From contig NC_052664.1 in assembly GCF_016802725.1 (NCBI RefSeq), positions 30,335,275-30,399,274 on the forward strand: a stretch of 64,000 nucleotides of DNA, given 5' to 3'. Under the pieces are notes generated by a model, which saw only the letters and a program-made list of their open reading frames with translations, ran no database searches and was not told the DNA's origin. Origin of the DNA: Solenopsis invicta. Its lineage: Eukaryota > Arthropoda > Insecta > Hymenoptera > Formicidae. The position numbers and the translations under genes were made by a program. This document shows positions 37,536-50,190 of this stretch, one piece after another. How positions within the stretch are numbered: position 1 is the first letter of the stretch; each line of letters starts with the position of its first letter.

Positions 37536-37810
37536 GGTTAAATCTTCTCTAAATAGGCTTCTAAAAGAGATGATTTCTCACATTAATTTAACTTGAAACA
37601 TTCATATGATCATATGTTCAAAATAGTTTACAAAGAAAGCTCTAGAAGCACTCATCGAGTTTTTCGATGCAAAGTTTTTTAGCGATTTTTGCCAAAAGCA
37701 ATAAAAAATATACGTATCGCGGCGTTTATGGACTTGTAGCTTTGTTTCCGAGTTATGAATTTTTAAAAATTCGAAAAATTGATATGTTTTTCTTTATTTT
37801 CAAATCATTC
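37536..37810. repeat. Probable old interspersed repeat remnant
   Basis: The stretch begins ACAGGGTGATGG and continues through ATCGAGTTTTTCGATG, GCAATAAAAAATATACGT, ATCGCGGCGTTTATGG and GAGTTATGAATTTTTAAAAA. From memory, this order of words resembles a diverged repeat family common in ants and other insects that starts with ACAGGGTG. No second copy is in the window to prove it. A 14-bp perfect palindrome, CATATGATCATATG, sits at 37603-37616. Confidence 0.35.
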
Positions 37811-39299
37811 TTATTTATACTGTAGGGATTTCACGATTTATTGAAAAACATCGGCTAAATTCGATATAAATGTTTAGCTAAAACATCGGCACAGCAAAAC
37901 AATCGATTTGCTAGAAACATCGCTACTTTATGTCTTTCAATTTAAAAATAATTAAAATGTAGTATAGAAATAGCTCAAGCAGCGTGATTATAATTGCTCA
38001 ACGAGATTTTACAAGTAAGGTGGAATTTTGTAGAGAATTGAGTTGTTATCGAACAGCATGTACGCCAATGTTGGCGTCGGGATGACCCCTGGTCCTCATC
38101 ATTCTCTCTCTCTCTCTCTTTTCCTCTCCTGCTCTCTCCCTTTTCTGCCCTCTCTTTCTCTCAACCTATCGCTGCCTCGCTCTTTCCATCGTCAAACGAT
38201 CTGTCGATCGAGGCAATTAATGCGGCTGGCTTTGATTATCCCCACTCTACTCATGCAGACAGCGACTTCACATGGCCGTGCAAATAAAGCAGTTTATTTA
38301 TACGCATGCAATTAAGTTGGATACACACCGGACGCATCCGCGTGTCTAGTTGAAACGGTCAAGTGTATCAAGCGCAGTTACTTATTCACATCTGTTAGAA
38401 ATACAGTCTACGCTTTGCGATAACATTAATAGCAATGTACACATCATACTTGTGCCATTGCGTGAACGAACTATTCAACTTTCTTAGTTAGGTTCTTTTG
38501 GTTCTTATTTTTATCTTTGAGGAATATTTGAAAATGATATAATAATATTTATATTATTTTATCGTCGTTAACATATGCGTTTTTTATCCAACAGTTTTAT
38601 TATTAATTGTTACATTAACCACGAGATAGATAATAATGATAAATTAAATCCATATACGAGTAAATGCACAAATTCTTTCTCTCTCTTAATAAAAAATTAT
38701 ATTACGCAGTGACTATATATATATATATTTAAAACAGCATTTTATAAACATTTTTCACAAATACTCCCCAAACAAATTTTATTAATAATTTTATATATTG
38801 AATTGTTCAGTCGCCAGTTAATTAATTTTACAATTGGTTATTTCAGTTGCAATTTATGTAACGCAGTACTCGGAGCAAAAAGTAAAACCTAATAATATAA
38901 TATTGATTCTTTTTACCTTATTTATCGTTCTTTTTTTTACGCATGTGCAACTGTTTTACGTATAACGATCAATATCATTTTCAATGCGAGGTCGTTGAAT
39001 GGCAAACGCTTATGCGGTCAGTGTGCTCGAATACAAGGCAGCAAACGGCTATGGAATTTATACGACGTAATTATGGCTTTACGATGAAAGATATGAAGTT
39101 TCAAATTCTACTTTCGATTTATATGTTATGTATGACAATTGTGCTATAAGAATCTCCTAATGTTTGTAACGTTAAAGGGATATTGGCGCGCGAGCTTGTC
39201 TCGGTAAAATAATTATTATGGCTTGACGACATGCTAGAACGAGCGTATGGAACGTTCTTGAGCTGTTTCGAGATATCCTAGAAATATCCTCGCAGTTTA
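37811..39299. other. AT-rich sequence, no gene
   Basis: AT-rich apart from a pyrimidine-rich tract (38103-38162). A (TA)n run lies at 38715-38728. A 68-codon plus frame at 38943-39149 has fairly even amino-acid use but no motif I recognise. Confidence 0.45.
38103..38162. repeat. (TC)n and pyrimidine-rich tract
   Basis: A pure CT run at 38104-38119 followed by interrupted CTCT and CCCTT sequence. It is a low-complexity tract with triplex potential. Confidence 0.85.
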
Positions 39300-39343
39300 A
39301 TTACCATGCGCGGCGCCGCATATTACCATGCGCGGCGCCGCAT
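39300..39343. repeat. Perfect 22-bp tandem duplication with a GC-rich palindrome
   Basis: Two identical 22-bp units (39300-39321 and 39322-39343) read ATTACCATGCG followed by CGGCGCCGCAT. Each holds the 10-bp perfect palindrome GCGGCGCCGC. The perfect identity implies a recent duplication or ongoing slippage. Confidence 0.95.
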
Positions 39344-40560
39344 ATAGCTTCATTAGTAAGTCGCGCGAGCTATAGTTCACGTTCTTACGAACCACCGTTC
39401 ATAGTCACCTTCGTGACTACGCTAATAAGTGCGCACGACGGCGTTGATAATTACCATCACTTACTAATTAACACGCGAAAGTAAGAATTATCTGCTCGAA
39501 ACGATAATATACCGGCGTGATTGCACATTAACGCTAATTTGCAGTCGGAAAGGATCTAGGGATTGCCGAAATATATCGACGGTATATGAAATCGTAATAG
39601 CAACGGGACCGAGTTCATAGTGTCTGGCATCTTGCGTTTAATGCGTGTTTAATGTATAGAACGTTATAGCCTTTGAGCTGGTGGCATGGACGCCTAGACC
39701 GTCATCGTCGAATGTTAAGTAGCATTTATAAATACATAATTACGGTGATTAAAGTTGAAAGGTCCATAGGCGCCGCCGGTACGCTTCAATTAACGACCAG
39801 GTGTCAATGATTATTATTCTCACCTGCACGGCGCTTGCATTTCATGATCCTATTCACAATTAAGAATTGTTCGATATTTCGATAAATATCTGTTGCAATT
39901 CGTTCAGTGTATTTATTGAAATTCGAAAGACTGAAATTAAAAAGGAAATTTATTAATGCATTCTAATGAAGTGAACTTAATTAAATTTTTAATTAATTTT
40001 AGGAAGTCAAATAAAAAGCTTCCGTTTTATCTTTGAAATTACGATGCACAAACAATATAAAAATTTAGTTAATATTATATAAGCCATGTCTATAAAATCA
40101 GTTAAATAATAGTTTGTTTAAGATATAGAATATTATAAAATATATGTATATATCGATTCTAGAATATATTTTATGAGGGGACGAAAAGAATTTAAGAATT
40201 TTTCGAATAATATCGCTCTTTCTTTCTGTTTCATATTAATATTTATAAATATATTAATTTTTCCAGATATTAAAAATACATTCAAGCAAATTAGAAATTT
40301 TATTAAAAAATCTTTTGTCAATTGTGTTCATTAAGCAATTTATTAGTAGCATTTGTATTTTACATCATACTGACGTACATGTAGATTTTCGTATTTCTAC
40401 AAAAAAGCATAGAAAAATTGATTTTATCTTACAAAAATTACTAAGCATCTTGGTAATAAACACATTACCGAAACAGGATGATATAAGAACCTGTCACTTT
40501 TTTCAAAAGAATCAAAAGTGATGATGGACAATTATAATGCGGCATAGGGCCAAGCTTCCT
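39344..40560. other. Balanced then AT-rich sequence, no gene
   Basis: Balanced and rich in TAAT cores to about 39860. It includes inverted CAGGTG (39798-39803) and CACCTG (39821-39826) E-boxes around an ATGATTATTATT run. AT-rich afterwards. The first part has the look of insect non-coding regulatory DNA, but that is a guess. Confidence 0.35.
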
Positions 40561-43500
40561 CGCTTCAATGACGCTGACTGATATCAAATTTCAGTCGCGC
40601 GAGATCGGTGGTCGAAGAGGAACGGTAATCGGGAGGAAGTCGTGCAAAGGCACGCACCGCGCGCGTGTGGTCCATCAATCATGTTGGTCCCGGCGACAGG
40701 TGGACACTGGGGTCGATGGAGACCCCACATAATTGGGAGAATAGTGCCGGTTTGCTGGTCGACCGGGCACACGGTCATTTATCTTGTCGCGATCGAGCGC
40801 CTATCGACGGTTCGGCCCGATTCGAGTTAACGCCCGTGAAATCGCGTGTCGCCCGTTTGGGAAAATCAGCCTCGTTCGATCTCTCTCGAGGCTGTATGTA
40901 TACAACGCTGGCGCCATGATCGATACCGCGCCGCCGTTTTCCTGTTGGCGTTACGCCGCTCCATCGTGTACCTTGTAATTGGAAGCAAATACAGATATCA
41001 TTGAAATCATCCTGGCGCGCACGAATATTCGTTCAAAATATTTATTTACGGAGTATCGATTGTAGCTGATGCGCAGCTGCGTGATTGTTTCGCAGACACA
41101 ATGTCTTCTTTCCACCTAAACGTTCATATTTTTGTCAGGTTTAATGTTCGATTAAATTTATTTCCACAAATCGCTCTTATACGTAGATAAGTACTGTTAC
41201 AAAGAGAAAAAAAGCGAATTATATTATTCCAGTTAGCTCCACTTACAATATATCGAAGTAATATGATAAAAATGAAATTAATAAGAATTACCATTAAAAA
41301 TTGAATTTTAATCAAATAAATTGTCATAATGTTCAACAGATAAAAAAATGAATATTTGTTTTCATGTTTTATACGAATTAAGTAATAATATAATTCTTTT
41401 AAATTTCTCAAACGCACACACACGTAACAATAAATTGACAATAGATCGAGTCTCGAAATCATAAGAAACGCACCGGGGAAAATGTAATAATAATTCTCTA
41501 GAGAGAAGTCTCGTATACTTGTCAAGTAATTCAACACCCAACATATCGTCTTGTTCTTTACTCCGTCGTATAATGATCTTTTTTTTTTTCGTTTGTGCCC
41601 TCCCGAGCTCGTAATTCCGATCTTCTTTTACTGTCATCCTCGTCGACGACAGGGCCTCCTCTAGACGGCATCTATAGTGTCTCGCCGACTAAAAAGAATA
41701 CATCCCACGCTGTATCCCATGCCTACGGGCACTCCTTCGCACCGGCCTTAAAAATACTCCAGTTCAGTCTGGCACGTTATACCGCACCGGTACATCTTTT
41801 CGTTCTATGATCAAATTTTACCCGTTTACGACGTTTAACGCTGGAGACGTCGTGAATATTTTTATCATTATAAACTCCCTGCACGATTGTAGCAGAAGTG
41901 CACTTATATGGTTATATTGACACTTGTACATATTTAACAATTCAACTGCTAGTTTTCACCAAATCCAAGTTTTTTGGAATAGTTAGCAAAATTAGAAATT
42001 TTAGAATTTTAATCGTATAGAAATTTTTAAAATATAATTAAATATTTATATGTAATATATTTACATGTATTCACAATATTTCTCGCTTGTCCAACGTTAA
42101 TTTGTGTAACAGCTCGTTTAATTAATGCTAAACCCCGATTGGTATCAAACCGGTAAATCTTAAGACTGCGGAGAAAACCGAAAGAGAATTTTCTGAGTTT
42201 TAATTGAGCGGCGAGGTTGTTCTATGATGCCGTCAAAGAAAACCGGAACAACTGACAGCTAGATACGATCGTTCAACTGGCTACGTTATCCGCATTTGAA
42301 TCTCAAATCGCTTCTAGGTATCAGAATCGTGAAGGAGAAACGTTGAAAACCTTCGAGCCGGTGCGGTGTTCCAAGGGCTACAACAGACGAAGCGGCATGT
42401 CACGACAAATACAGCTACTTTTCCAGATCTTCTCTCTCCGCCGCGTTCCTGCCTCTCTTCTCACAAGATCGTTGTGATCACGAGGGTATCGAGCACCACA
42501 AGATCGTATCTGAGTGTCTCGATGGCGGTTCCATTGGTGTGGCAACATTCGCCAAGTTTTTCGAGCCTCGATCAACTTGAGCTTCCATCAAGAACGTTTG
42601 ATCTCGAGTGCTTGTCGTATATTTTCTAACATGTTGGTATTTTGTCACTATAAAATTCTTCTATATAACATTCCAAAACGATTTGTTCTCTCTCTCTTTC
42701 CGCAACTTACTAACAAATTAACTTAAATAAACTTTAAGTATACTACATACATTTATCTTGTGAAATTTATTTGCTCTTCAGATATAGCATTACTTTTAAA
42801 CTATTTTTAAAAAATTTGTTCATTTATAAATGTTTATTATAAATTATTTCATTAAAATACTTGAAATTCATTCTAAGTTAATTTCCAAAAACTATAAATT
42901 TATTATTGAGCGAAATATGATTTAATTTCCCGTTCCATAAAAGAAGATAAAGGTTGAATTGATTGGAGTTTGAAGTCGCCAGGCATCGCTTTGCTACGAG
43001 ATCGTGAACAGGAGAAATCCTCTCGGCGTCTTTGAACGCCGATGACCCTGTCTTTTACATATTCATATCCCATCGTCGAATCTCGATCAGCAATGGCGAT
43101 AAAGCAATTTAAGCACTAATACCGCCCTCCCGTTGCATCGTTGTACCTTCATCAATCGAAGCAATCTTTCTTACCGGTTTTTTAATAGGCTTCCGAGAGT
43201 TTTGTTGCGCTGCCGATCGTACGTGAATAGTGTGTGACATATAAATTACGATAGAGCGTGTATGTGTATGTTTACATGTAGATGACTCATTTTTAAAAAC
43301 TCTTCCGACTGTTTAAAACATCGGGCGCTTCACGTATCCTCTTCGTTAAAAAATCTGTGTGTTTATCCACGTGTGACTGCGGGTGAAATCTTTAATCGCG
43401 GAATAAAAATAATGTTTTTTTAAGCCAAAATGACCGTTATTCAAAAAGAATTCCGAATAAGTGACACAATGTAAATGTCGTGACGTCTCTAACTCTAAAA

Positions 43501-46500
43501 ACAGTTTAGCTGAGTACTTAGCCGTGTCAAAGAAAATTTTCATCATATTTGTATAAAATGACACCGACATATTTTGCAAATTTTGAAGCTTATGAAAGAA
43601 CATCGTTTCTTGCATCACATACCAATCATTTTGAACAGGTGATATTTTGCGATTCTCTCACAATCATACCATGAAATTATAATGCAACAAACAAAATAAT
43701 AATTATGAACAATTAAAAAAGATTGTCATGTGAATTAGTCTATTGATCTAAGTTGTTAATTAATATCGATTATATCTTATATATTGTCGCCTTGTTGCAC
43801 TTCCAATTCGATTTTTTACATATTTTCAAATCGTCTATATCTAGCTAAGCATCTTGAAAGGGTGATGACAGTAAAGAAATAGTGCTATATCATTCGATGT
43901 CTTTATATGATAAAAGAGCAAGTTATACTATAAAAGTTTCTATTCGATCCACAAGGCGGATATATTTACGTGAAAAAGATATTATTTTTCTTTTATGTGA
44001 GATTTCGGACAGCATGTTATAATTTTAATTTTTCTTCATCATCGTAATAGCGGTGTTCCGCAAGTTCTCCATCTGTCGGGACGACAAGCACTGCTAATTT
44101 CGAGGAAGGGGAAGGATTCCCTTCTCGTAGCCTTTTCAAAGGACAATAGTCCAGCAGTGTCTTTGTGTGATTCGCAATGGAGTGCTCGGATTGTCGTTGA
44201 TTACTGACAAATAGCGCGAGAGCAGTGTCAAGAAAGATGGAAAAAAAATGTTAAAGAAAGGCAGAACGAAAAGGATCACTATTAATCATAAAGACAACGA
44301 AAAGCATGTGGCAGATCTCATTTGCTGATTGTCATTAGAAGCTTGTATGAATAGTTTGTGAAATGTGTACTTGTATAGATAGCTTACGTTTTATACATCA
44401 TCTTTGCTTTTTCTTATAATAGCGCTTTAGATTGCCTTCACTCTCAGTCAATAGTACCCAATACGGACCCGATTTTTTCAATAGAATTTATTGATAAATA
44501 TGCCTCAGAAAAAAAACACCTATTGTAGAAATTCGCACGAGTTGCTATTGTCTTTTTAATTAAAATACAATTAATAATAATTTATCATCGCGTATAAACT
44601 TAAACTTATTCACAGCAAAAATATAATTAAATATATAAATATCAAATCATGGATTAAATTGTAAAAAGTTAAATTTCATATAGCAGAGGAAATACCTTTC
44701 CATTTATATGGTTAAAGCTGCATCGAGATTATCAGATTATAATAGCAAGAATATATTGCTGCAGGCCATCTGCTGTACCATACCTTTTAGACTTATTTGA
44801 AATCGCATCGTCAGCTAAATAGTAAGGAATCTAATACGTTCTACTAAATTTTCACGGTGATGCGATGGGCTCATATTCGCAGCTCGAGTTCCTGGATATT
44901 ATTTTACCTGAGAATGTGTAGAAACGAATTTGATGTCCTAGGGCGACCAGTGCTTGGTTTCAGATTACATTTGGATCTTGCTGACATATCGGATATAATA
45001 TATTTTTGCTGATTAGAATAACATGCTTTCGAATCAATCATTCTTATTCTGTAGCAATATTTAATTACAAAAATTTGTGTAAATTATTTTACATTTATAT
45101 ACATTATTATTTTTAAGTTTTATAAATAACGTGTTTACGCAATCAAATTTTTAATTTATGTTATTTAATTTATATGTATATATCTTCTTCAAAAATATCA
45201 TTTATATGTATATAAATATGAATATGCATATATATATATTTTTTTTTTTTAGAATCTTATTTACATGTGAATAACTTCTGACTAATTCTCATTGTTACAG
45301 CTTGCAGAAAAAATATGTAGGTGGAGTTATAAAAAAAAGAAAAAAAATGATGCTTACAGTAGATGACTTAAATTGACAATTCACAGTAGTTGAAAGAGAT
45401 TGATCAATCTGTAATCTTACATCCATAAAGATTGCTTCGAATTCCAAAATAAGTGAATTGAATTGTATAGACGGATAGGATTAATATCTTCTTCTTTGAA
45501 CGGCCAAGTTAAAAGAATGCCATGTTTCCTTTTATTAACCAAATCTGTATTAATCGAGATTCTGATTATTGCAAATCTTTTGCAAGTTCAGATTTAAAAA
45601 TGTAATACGTCTAATTACAAACAAACAACATAAGTAAGAAATATAGAAATTCATTACACTATGTATAAATAATTCTCAAAATATCACGAACGTCTTGAAA
45701 TGTAACGCATTGTCGGCAAAGAAATACAGTATCTTATTTCGTGTTCTTTTCGGGGCGCATACTTTCACTTTTTTCTTTGGCATGGTCACCTCCTTCACAT
45801 TTAAATAGCGGTTCACACTGGTCAGAGGAGCCGCAAAAGTCCACTTAGTGGTTCCGCACGAACAGGTCTCAAAATGAGAGGGCTCAGCAATTGTCCACTT
45901 TCAGTCCTCCATTTGCCATCATGCTTGTGATACATCTTCTATACAGTGAAGATCTCCTTCTCGTAAGAATCTTCTTTTCACTTTCTACCGCTTTCTTTCA
46001 AGACTGAAAAATCTTACATTCCTTATATAACAAACCAACAGTGAATACTGTAAGCGCGATTTTTTATTTGAGAAATAAGATAAAGTGAAAAATTAAAGAA
46101 AATAAAGGAAAAAAGTTTGCAAAGCATATATCTATAATTGATATCTTAAAAGAAGCGATAATTTTTCAAATTTGTAACTCACAATAATGTGATAATCGTC
46201 TTATAATTTTTATCTTAAAATATTTTGCAATATAATTTTTAATATATAAATGGTAATATCTTTTATCATCAAAAGTGAGGAGAAGGGCAATTATTTATAT
46301 CATTATGGCGTTTGTTTTAATTTGACATGATATAAAAGTTGAAATAAATCTTTTAAATATTTGATAAAATATTACACATAGACAGTGTATAAGTAAGTGA
46401 GATTTACACGATAGTTCACAAAAAATAGCCTCGCATAAAAGATGGATCCTTAAAAGTAGCGGCAAAACATCCCCACTGAATTTACGAGGCATCCCTCTTA

Positions 46501-46560
46501 CCGCGACTGCATTTATCTGCCCTTTTCAGATCTACAGTAAAGTACAGTCATTACCACTTG
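40561..46560. other. One CpG-rich island, then a long AT-rich stretch; no gene
   Basis: 40580-40990 is CpG-rich with four overlapping frames on both strands. From 41000 on the DNA is mainly AT-rich, with moderate patches at 41600-41800, 42130-42630 and 43000-43260. A 137-codon minus frame (41124-41537) is Ile, Leu and Tyr rich from AT-rich codons and has no recognised domain. (TA)n and T-runs lie at 45170-45250. Confidence 0.45.
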
Positions 46561-47049
46561 TACTCTTGTTGTTTGTCTCACGCGCGTTTTAGCAGGCGAA
46601 CTTCATCTTCAAGCGTGGCCGCGTGGTAGAGAGGTAGAAAGGCAACAGAGTAGTCTGTGCATTTTAATTGTTTGCTATGCAGACAACTGCCGCTCCAGCC
46701 GTACGGTTACATCCTAAACCTGACCGTTTGGCTGACTCGTACGATTCCACCAAGATGCATTTCGGAGCCCTAGAATTAGCGTGGCGTGGGGCCCGCGATA
46801 GATTGCAGGGTTGCAAACGCGAAGACGACCGACGGAAGAAACGAAGAAGAAGAATGACCACGGAACTCCAAGTGTGGGAACGGCGAAAGCTGGCCCACAT
46901 GAAGCGTGAGTGGTAGTGCTGGCGGGAACGAGAGCGATAGTCGTTAATATATTCACATACAAAGCATATTTATATAAAACATAGGATTGATGGTTATTTA
47001 AAAAGCACGAAAGTGGCCGCCTCGTTAAAAGATAATTTATATCCCACAC
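46561..47049. other. CpG-richer stretch, no gene recognised
   Basis: A plus frame (46668-46916, 82 codons) and minus frames (46664-46900 and 46714-47070) overlap. The plus frame encodes a basic Lys-Arg cluster from a GAAGAAACGAAGAAGAAG run, which is low-complexity purine sequence. No gene was called. Confidence 0.4.
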
Positions 47050-47303
47050 GAAAAGAACGATTTTGCTCAAGTACCTAAAAATTCAGCTGGATACAAATCT
47101 GAAAATAATTTTGTTCGACCATCAAAATAATTATGTAGGACGCTCGAACTGGTTGCTAGAGCTAGAACATCAACACTTTTTGCAGCATTGCTCATCGCGC
47201 GCTTAAATGTCTTCCATAATTATTTTAATGGCCCAACAAAGTTGTTTTTCAGATCTGTATCTCGCTAAATTTTTTGATACTCGAGCACAAAACCGTTCTT
47301 TCC
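47050..47303. mobile_element. MITE-like element with ~93-bp terminal inverted repeats, copy 1
   Basis: The left arm 47050-47141 is the inverted complement of the right arm 47209-47303 at about 78% identity by eye. Landmarks are GAAAAGAACG / GGAAAGAACG at the ends, GATACA(A/G)ATCTGAAAA inside, and AAAATAATTATG at the inner edge. A 67-bp spacer separates the arms. No frame is open through it. The sequence of copy 2 (50191-50390) aligns along its whole length in the same orientation. The superfamily cannot be named, because no clear target duplication was found. Confidence 0.75.
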
Positions 47304-48747
47304 ATCTACTCGTGCAGCAAAAAAAAGTCACAAAAACTCATTTCTCTACCGGATACAAAAATTACGTATCACCCATGTCGTAGTAAGATGTTTATAATTA
47401 TCCGATGATTCAAAGGGCCATTAAGGTAAAAAGAAAATTCATGGGATTGTTACGCGTGGTCGACAAGCACGAGGGAACATTCATGTTGCAGAAACTGCAG
47501 ATCGTCGACGACAGCGGTACGGACACGGAGAAGCGGCGGCAGCTGTTGTTACGTGTCCGCGACTAAATTACCGCACTTTGGGCTATGTAAATCGACCTTT
47601 AAGCGCCGTGTAACATCGTCGCTGATGCAGCCGCCGCCCCGCGCCGCGCCGCGCCGCGCCGCTTCCTCGCGACACGGAGATATACGCGTACGTCACTCCT
47701 GGTTTACATAATGCGAAATTGCCCTGAAAATGATAGGAACGGTCGGTTATTATTTAAATTTCGGTCACAGGCTGACCCAGTTCCGGTGGCGGTCGGCGAA
47801 GGAAGGGCTGTGAAAAATTCCCATCGGCGCGGCTCGGTGGACAGCCGCGAAGGCCACGGTGGTTTAAGAACGGCGGTTTCACTTCGTCTCGTGCAATCGC
47901 GTGTCGTGTCGGCTGAATGAAAACCTGTCGACGATGAAAGAAGGTATCGATGGTCAGCCCACACGCTGACAAGCGGCGGCTTCTTCGCAGTTATATAATT
48001 TGCACGCATCGCGAGAAACGAACGGTACTTATACAGTATCGCAGTGTCCAAAGTCGGTCGAAAGTGAAAATTCCGGTTTCAAGCGTAAAATCTCGCGTAA
48101 CGCAATCGGGAAGATTTATTCGACGACAACGACGACGTTTACGTCTACGGATCTTTGATATTCTTTATCAACGAACGCACGATGCTGTTCAAGCAGTGAG
48201 ATCTAAAGCCATTCACGCTAAAATTACCGTAGCCAATAGTTATCGTTAAAACCGATACCGATCTCGAAATCGCACTTTACTCGTCTGATGCACATTCCGC
48301 TTGTAAGACATATACTTATTGTCAATCGCAATTGCAAACAATTCAACGGAATTGAACACGTTGGATGAAACGCAAAAAAGTATTATCACGTGCATCGGGG
48401 TGTCACGTACTTAAAGCTTTGACGTTTTGCATGTCATAAAGAATAAAAGCGAATTCACGATAAAAGAAATATGACGAGAATGATATATAATCCGGCCGAT
48501 CAAATCTCCTTCTTTGTGATTGTGCAATTTGTGAGTGTCGTCGGGAGCGTGAGATAGCTAACGTGCGCATAGTAATATGCGGTAATTTCATAACTCATCG
48601 ATAAATAGGAGACGGGACGGGTGTCGTAGAAATCATTTCTTTGATACGCAAAAAAAATTATACTTTTCGAACAATGATTGCAGACGGTATATAAATCCGG
48701 AATTTTTCTAAAATTAATTCTCCTGTTACCATACATCTTGAGGATTA
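47304..48747. other. CpG-rich block, no gene recognised
   Basis: CpG-rich from 47450 to 48260. A plus frame of 99 codons (47950-48249) and a minus frame of 115 (47704-48051) overlap. The GCGCC array lies at 47641-47662. AT-rich after 48270. Confidence 0.45.
47641..47662. repeat. (GCGCC)n pentanucleotide array
   Basis: Four consecutive GCGCC units with a partial fifth, preceded by CCGCCGCCCC. It is the same pentamer, on the opposite strand, as the array at 52650-52690. Confidence 0.9.
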
Positions 48748-48801
48748 TGTGTGTGTGTGCGCGCGCGCGCGCGAGTGTGTGTGTGTATGTGTGTGCGTGT
48801 T
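48748..48801. repeat. Compound (TG)n(CG)n(TG)n tract with Z-DNA potential
   Basis: A TG run of about 10 bases, then 14-15 bases of uninterrupted CG/GC alternation, then GAGTGTGTGTGTATGTGTGTGCGTG. Nearly the whole 54 bp alternates purine and pyrimidine, with the strongest Z-forming dinucleotide (CG) in the middle. Confidence 0.9.
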
Positions 48802-50190
48802 GCGTTATAATATCCTACATGTATCAAAATTATTAATCTCCACAGCTTTCTTCTTAATCTTAATGCTTAATCTTGATAGTAAAGCATGTAATATTGCTTC
48901 AGAAAAATAAAATTAAACACATAAGGCCGTTAAGAAGAGACACCTGTGTACTTTATTAAACGTTCAGCGAAATCATCATCGAGAGAAACTTAAAAACGAG
49001 CGACTTTAAAGAGGCGGTCGCGAATGATGGTGTAAAACGTGTCCGATAATGGGAGTTGTACCGATTAGGTGCTGTTGCGCTGCAACCGTTTCGCGGAAAA
49101 TCGATCGATAATAACGTGTCGATAACGTGAGCATCGCAATTTCGTGTGGATTCAAATTTGCACTTGTGACAAATGACCGCGGTCCCGAGAGCGAGTGATA
49201 AATCTCAGGTAGAATCGTCGCGGCCGACGTGCACAAGCACGACAACCGGTTCAGGTGAGTGCAGATCATGATGATATAAGTTTCACCGGTCGCGGAAGAT
49301 CGATCGATATTGCCTGATAAATCCCATTATTAATGCGATCGTAGCAAGAACTTGATAAATTGCTAGCAGTGGGTACACGTTTAGTAGCGACGATCCTACG
49401 CCTTTACAAAACGGCCCTCAAGGGCTATAGGACGATTTATTCGCTGGCGTCCGCCGCGATCATCTCACCGTATTTACACGCGTGCGTGTATACGCTGTCC
49501 TCTTTCGTTATCGGAGAAATCGATAATGCGTTATAAGAGACCGGTAATGGGATAAACGCTTCCCGCACTTGTGAAATGTCAAATTGCACGTTTTTACAAA
49601 CGGATAAGATGTGACAGTTGCAGAAATTATTTATCTTTGATTTAATCTGTTAGGTGTGCTTCAGCTTGTTAAAAATATACGAAGATGACGTGCCAACGTT
49701 AATATTTATATTTATGAATAGTTTCCGTAAACAAAATTTTAACACATTTAATTCTCTTTCTCTCATTTATATTTCTAATTTTGAAATGGGCAAAGTGAGG
49801 AAGGAGAAAGCGGGGTGGTATAATTAAATCTGAAATTATTAATTCCATACACGGAAAGTTAACATTAACACTCGAGCTCTAAAATGTTGAGATAAAATAT
49901 TTGAGTAAATAATGTTTTTTGTTAGAGAGAATAAAAGAATATTTAAAATAAAAATATGATTCTTTGTTTTATTAATATTTTATAGATTAAAAGCTTATTT
50001 AATTGAAATTTATTAAAAATTAATGTAATTAATTAATTAAAAATATAAATTTAATTCATTATAATATTTTATAGATTAAATTAAAAAAAATTAATTTTTA
50101 AAAACTTTTAATGGTTTTGTTTTGTAGATAATACCCTCCGATTAAATATTTATTAATATTATTTTACAGAAAAATAGAGAGAGAATAAAC
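48802..50190. other. Balanced then AT-rich sequence, no gene
   Basis: Balanced at 48960-49560. TCGCGGAAAATCGATCGATA (49091-49110) recurs as a 19/20 match at 49290-49309. AT-rich after 49620. The 18-bp word AATATTTTATAGATTAAA is repeated exactly at 49974-49991 and 50063-50080. Confidence 0.5.

Noticed and set aside
38943..39149. 68-codon plus frame as the last exon of a receptor gene
   Set aside because: The amino-acid use is plausible, but there is no AG acceptor after the upstream T-run and no family signature.
41124..41537. 137-codon Ile/Leu/Tyr-rich minus frame as a membrane protein or chemoreceptor fragment
   Set aside because: The hydrophobic bias follows from AT-rich codons, and no receptor motif or splice context was recognised.
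42308..42320. ATCGCTTCT as the start of a U2 snRNA
   Set aside because: The match ends after nine bases and the conserved branch-site recognition region is absent.
46616..46640. GCGTGGTAGAGAGG as a tRNA A box
   Set aside because: No anticodon arm or B box follows at tRNA spacing.
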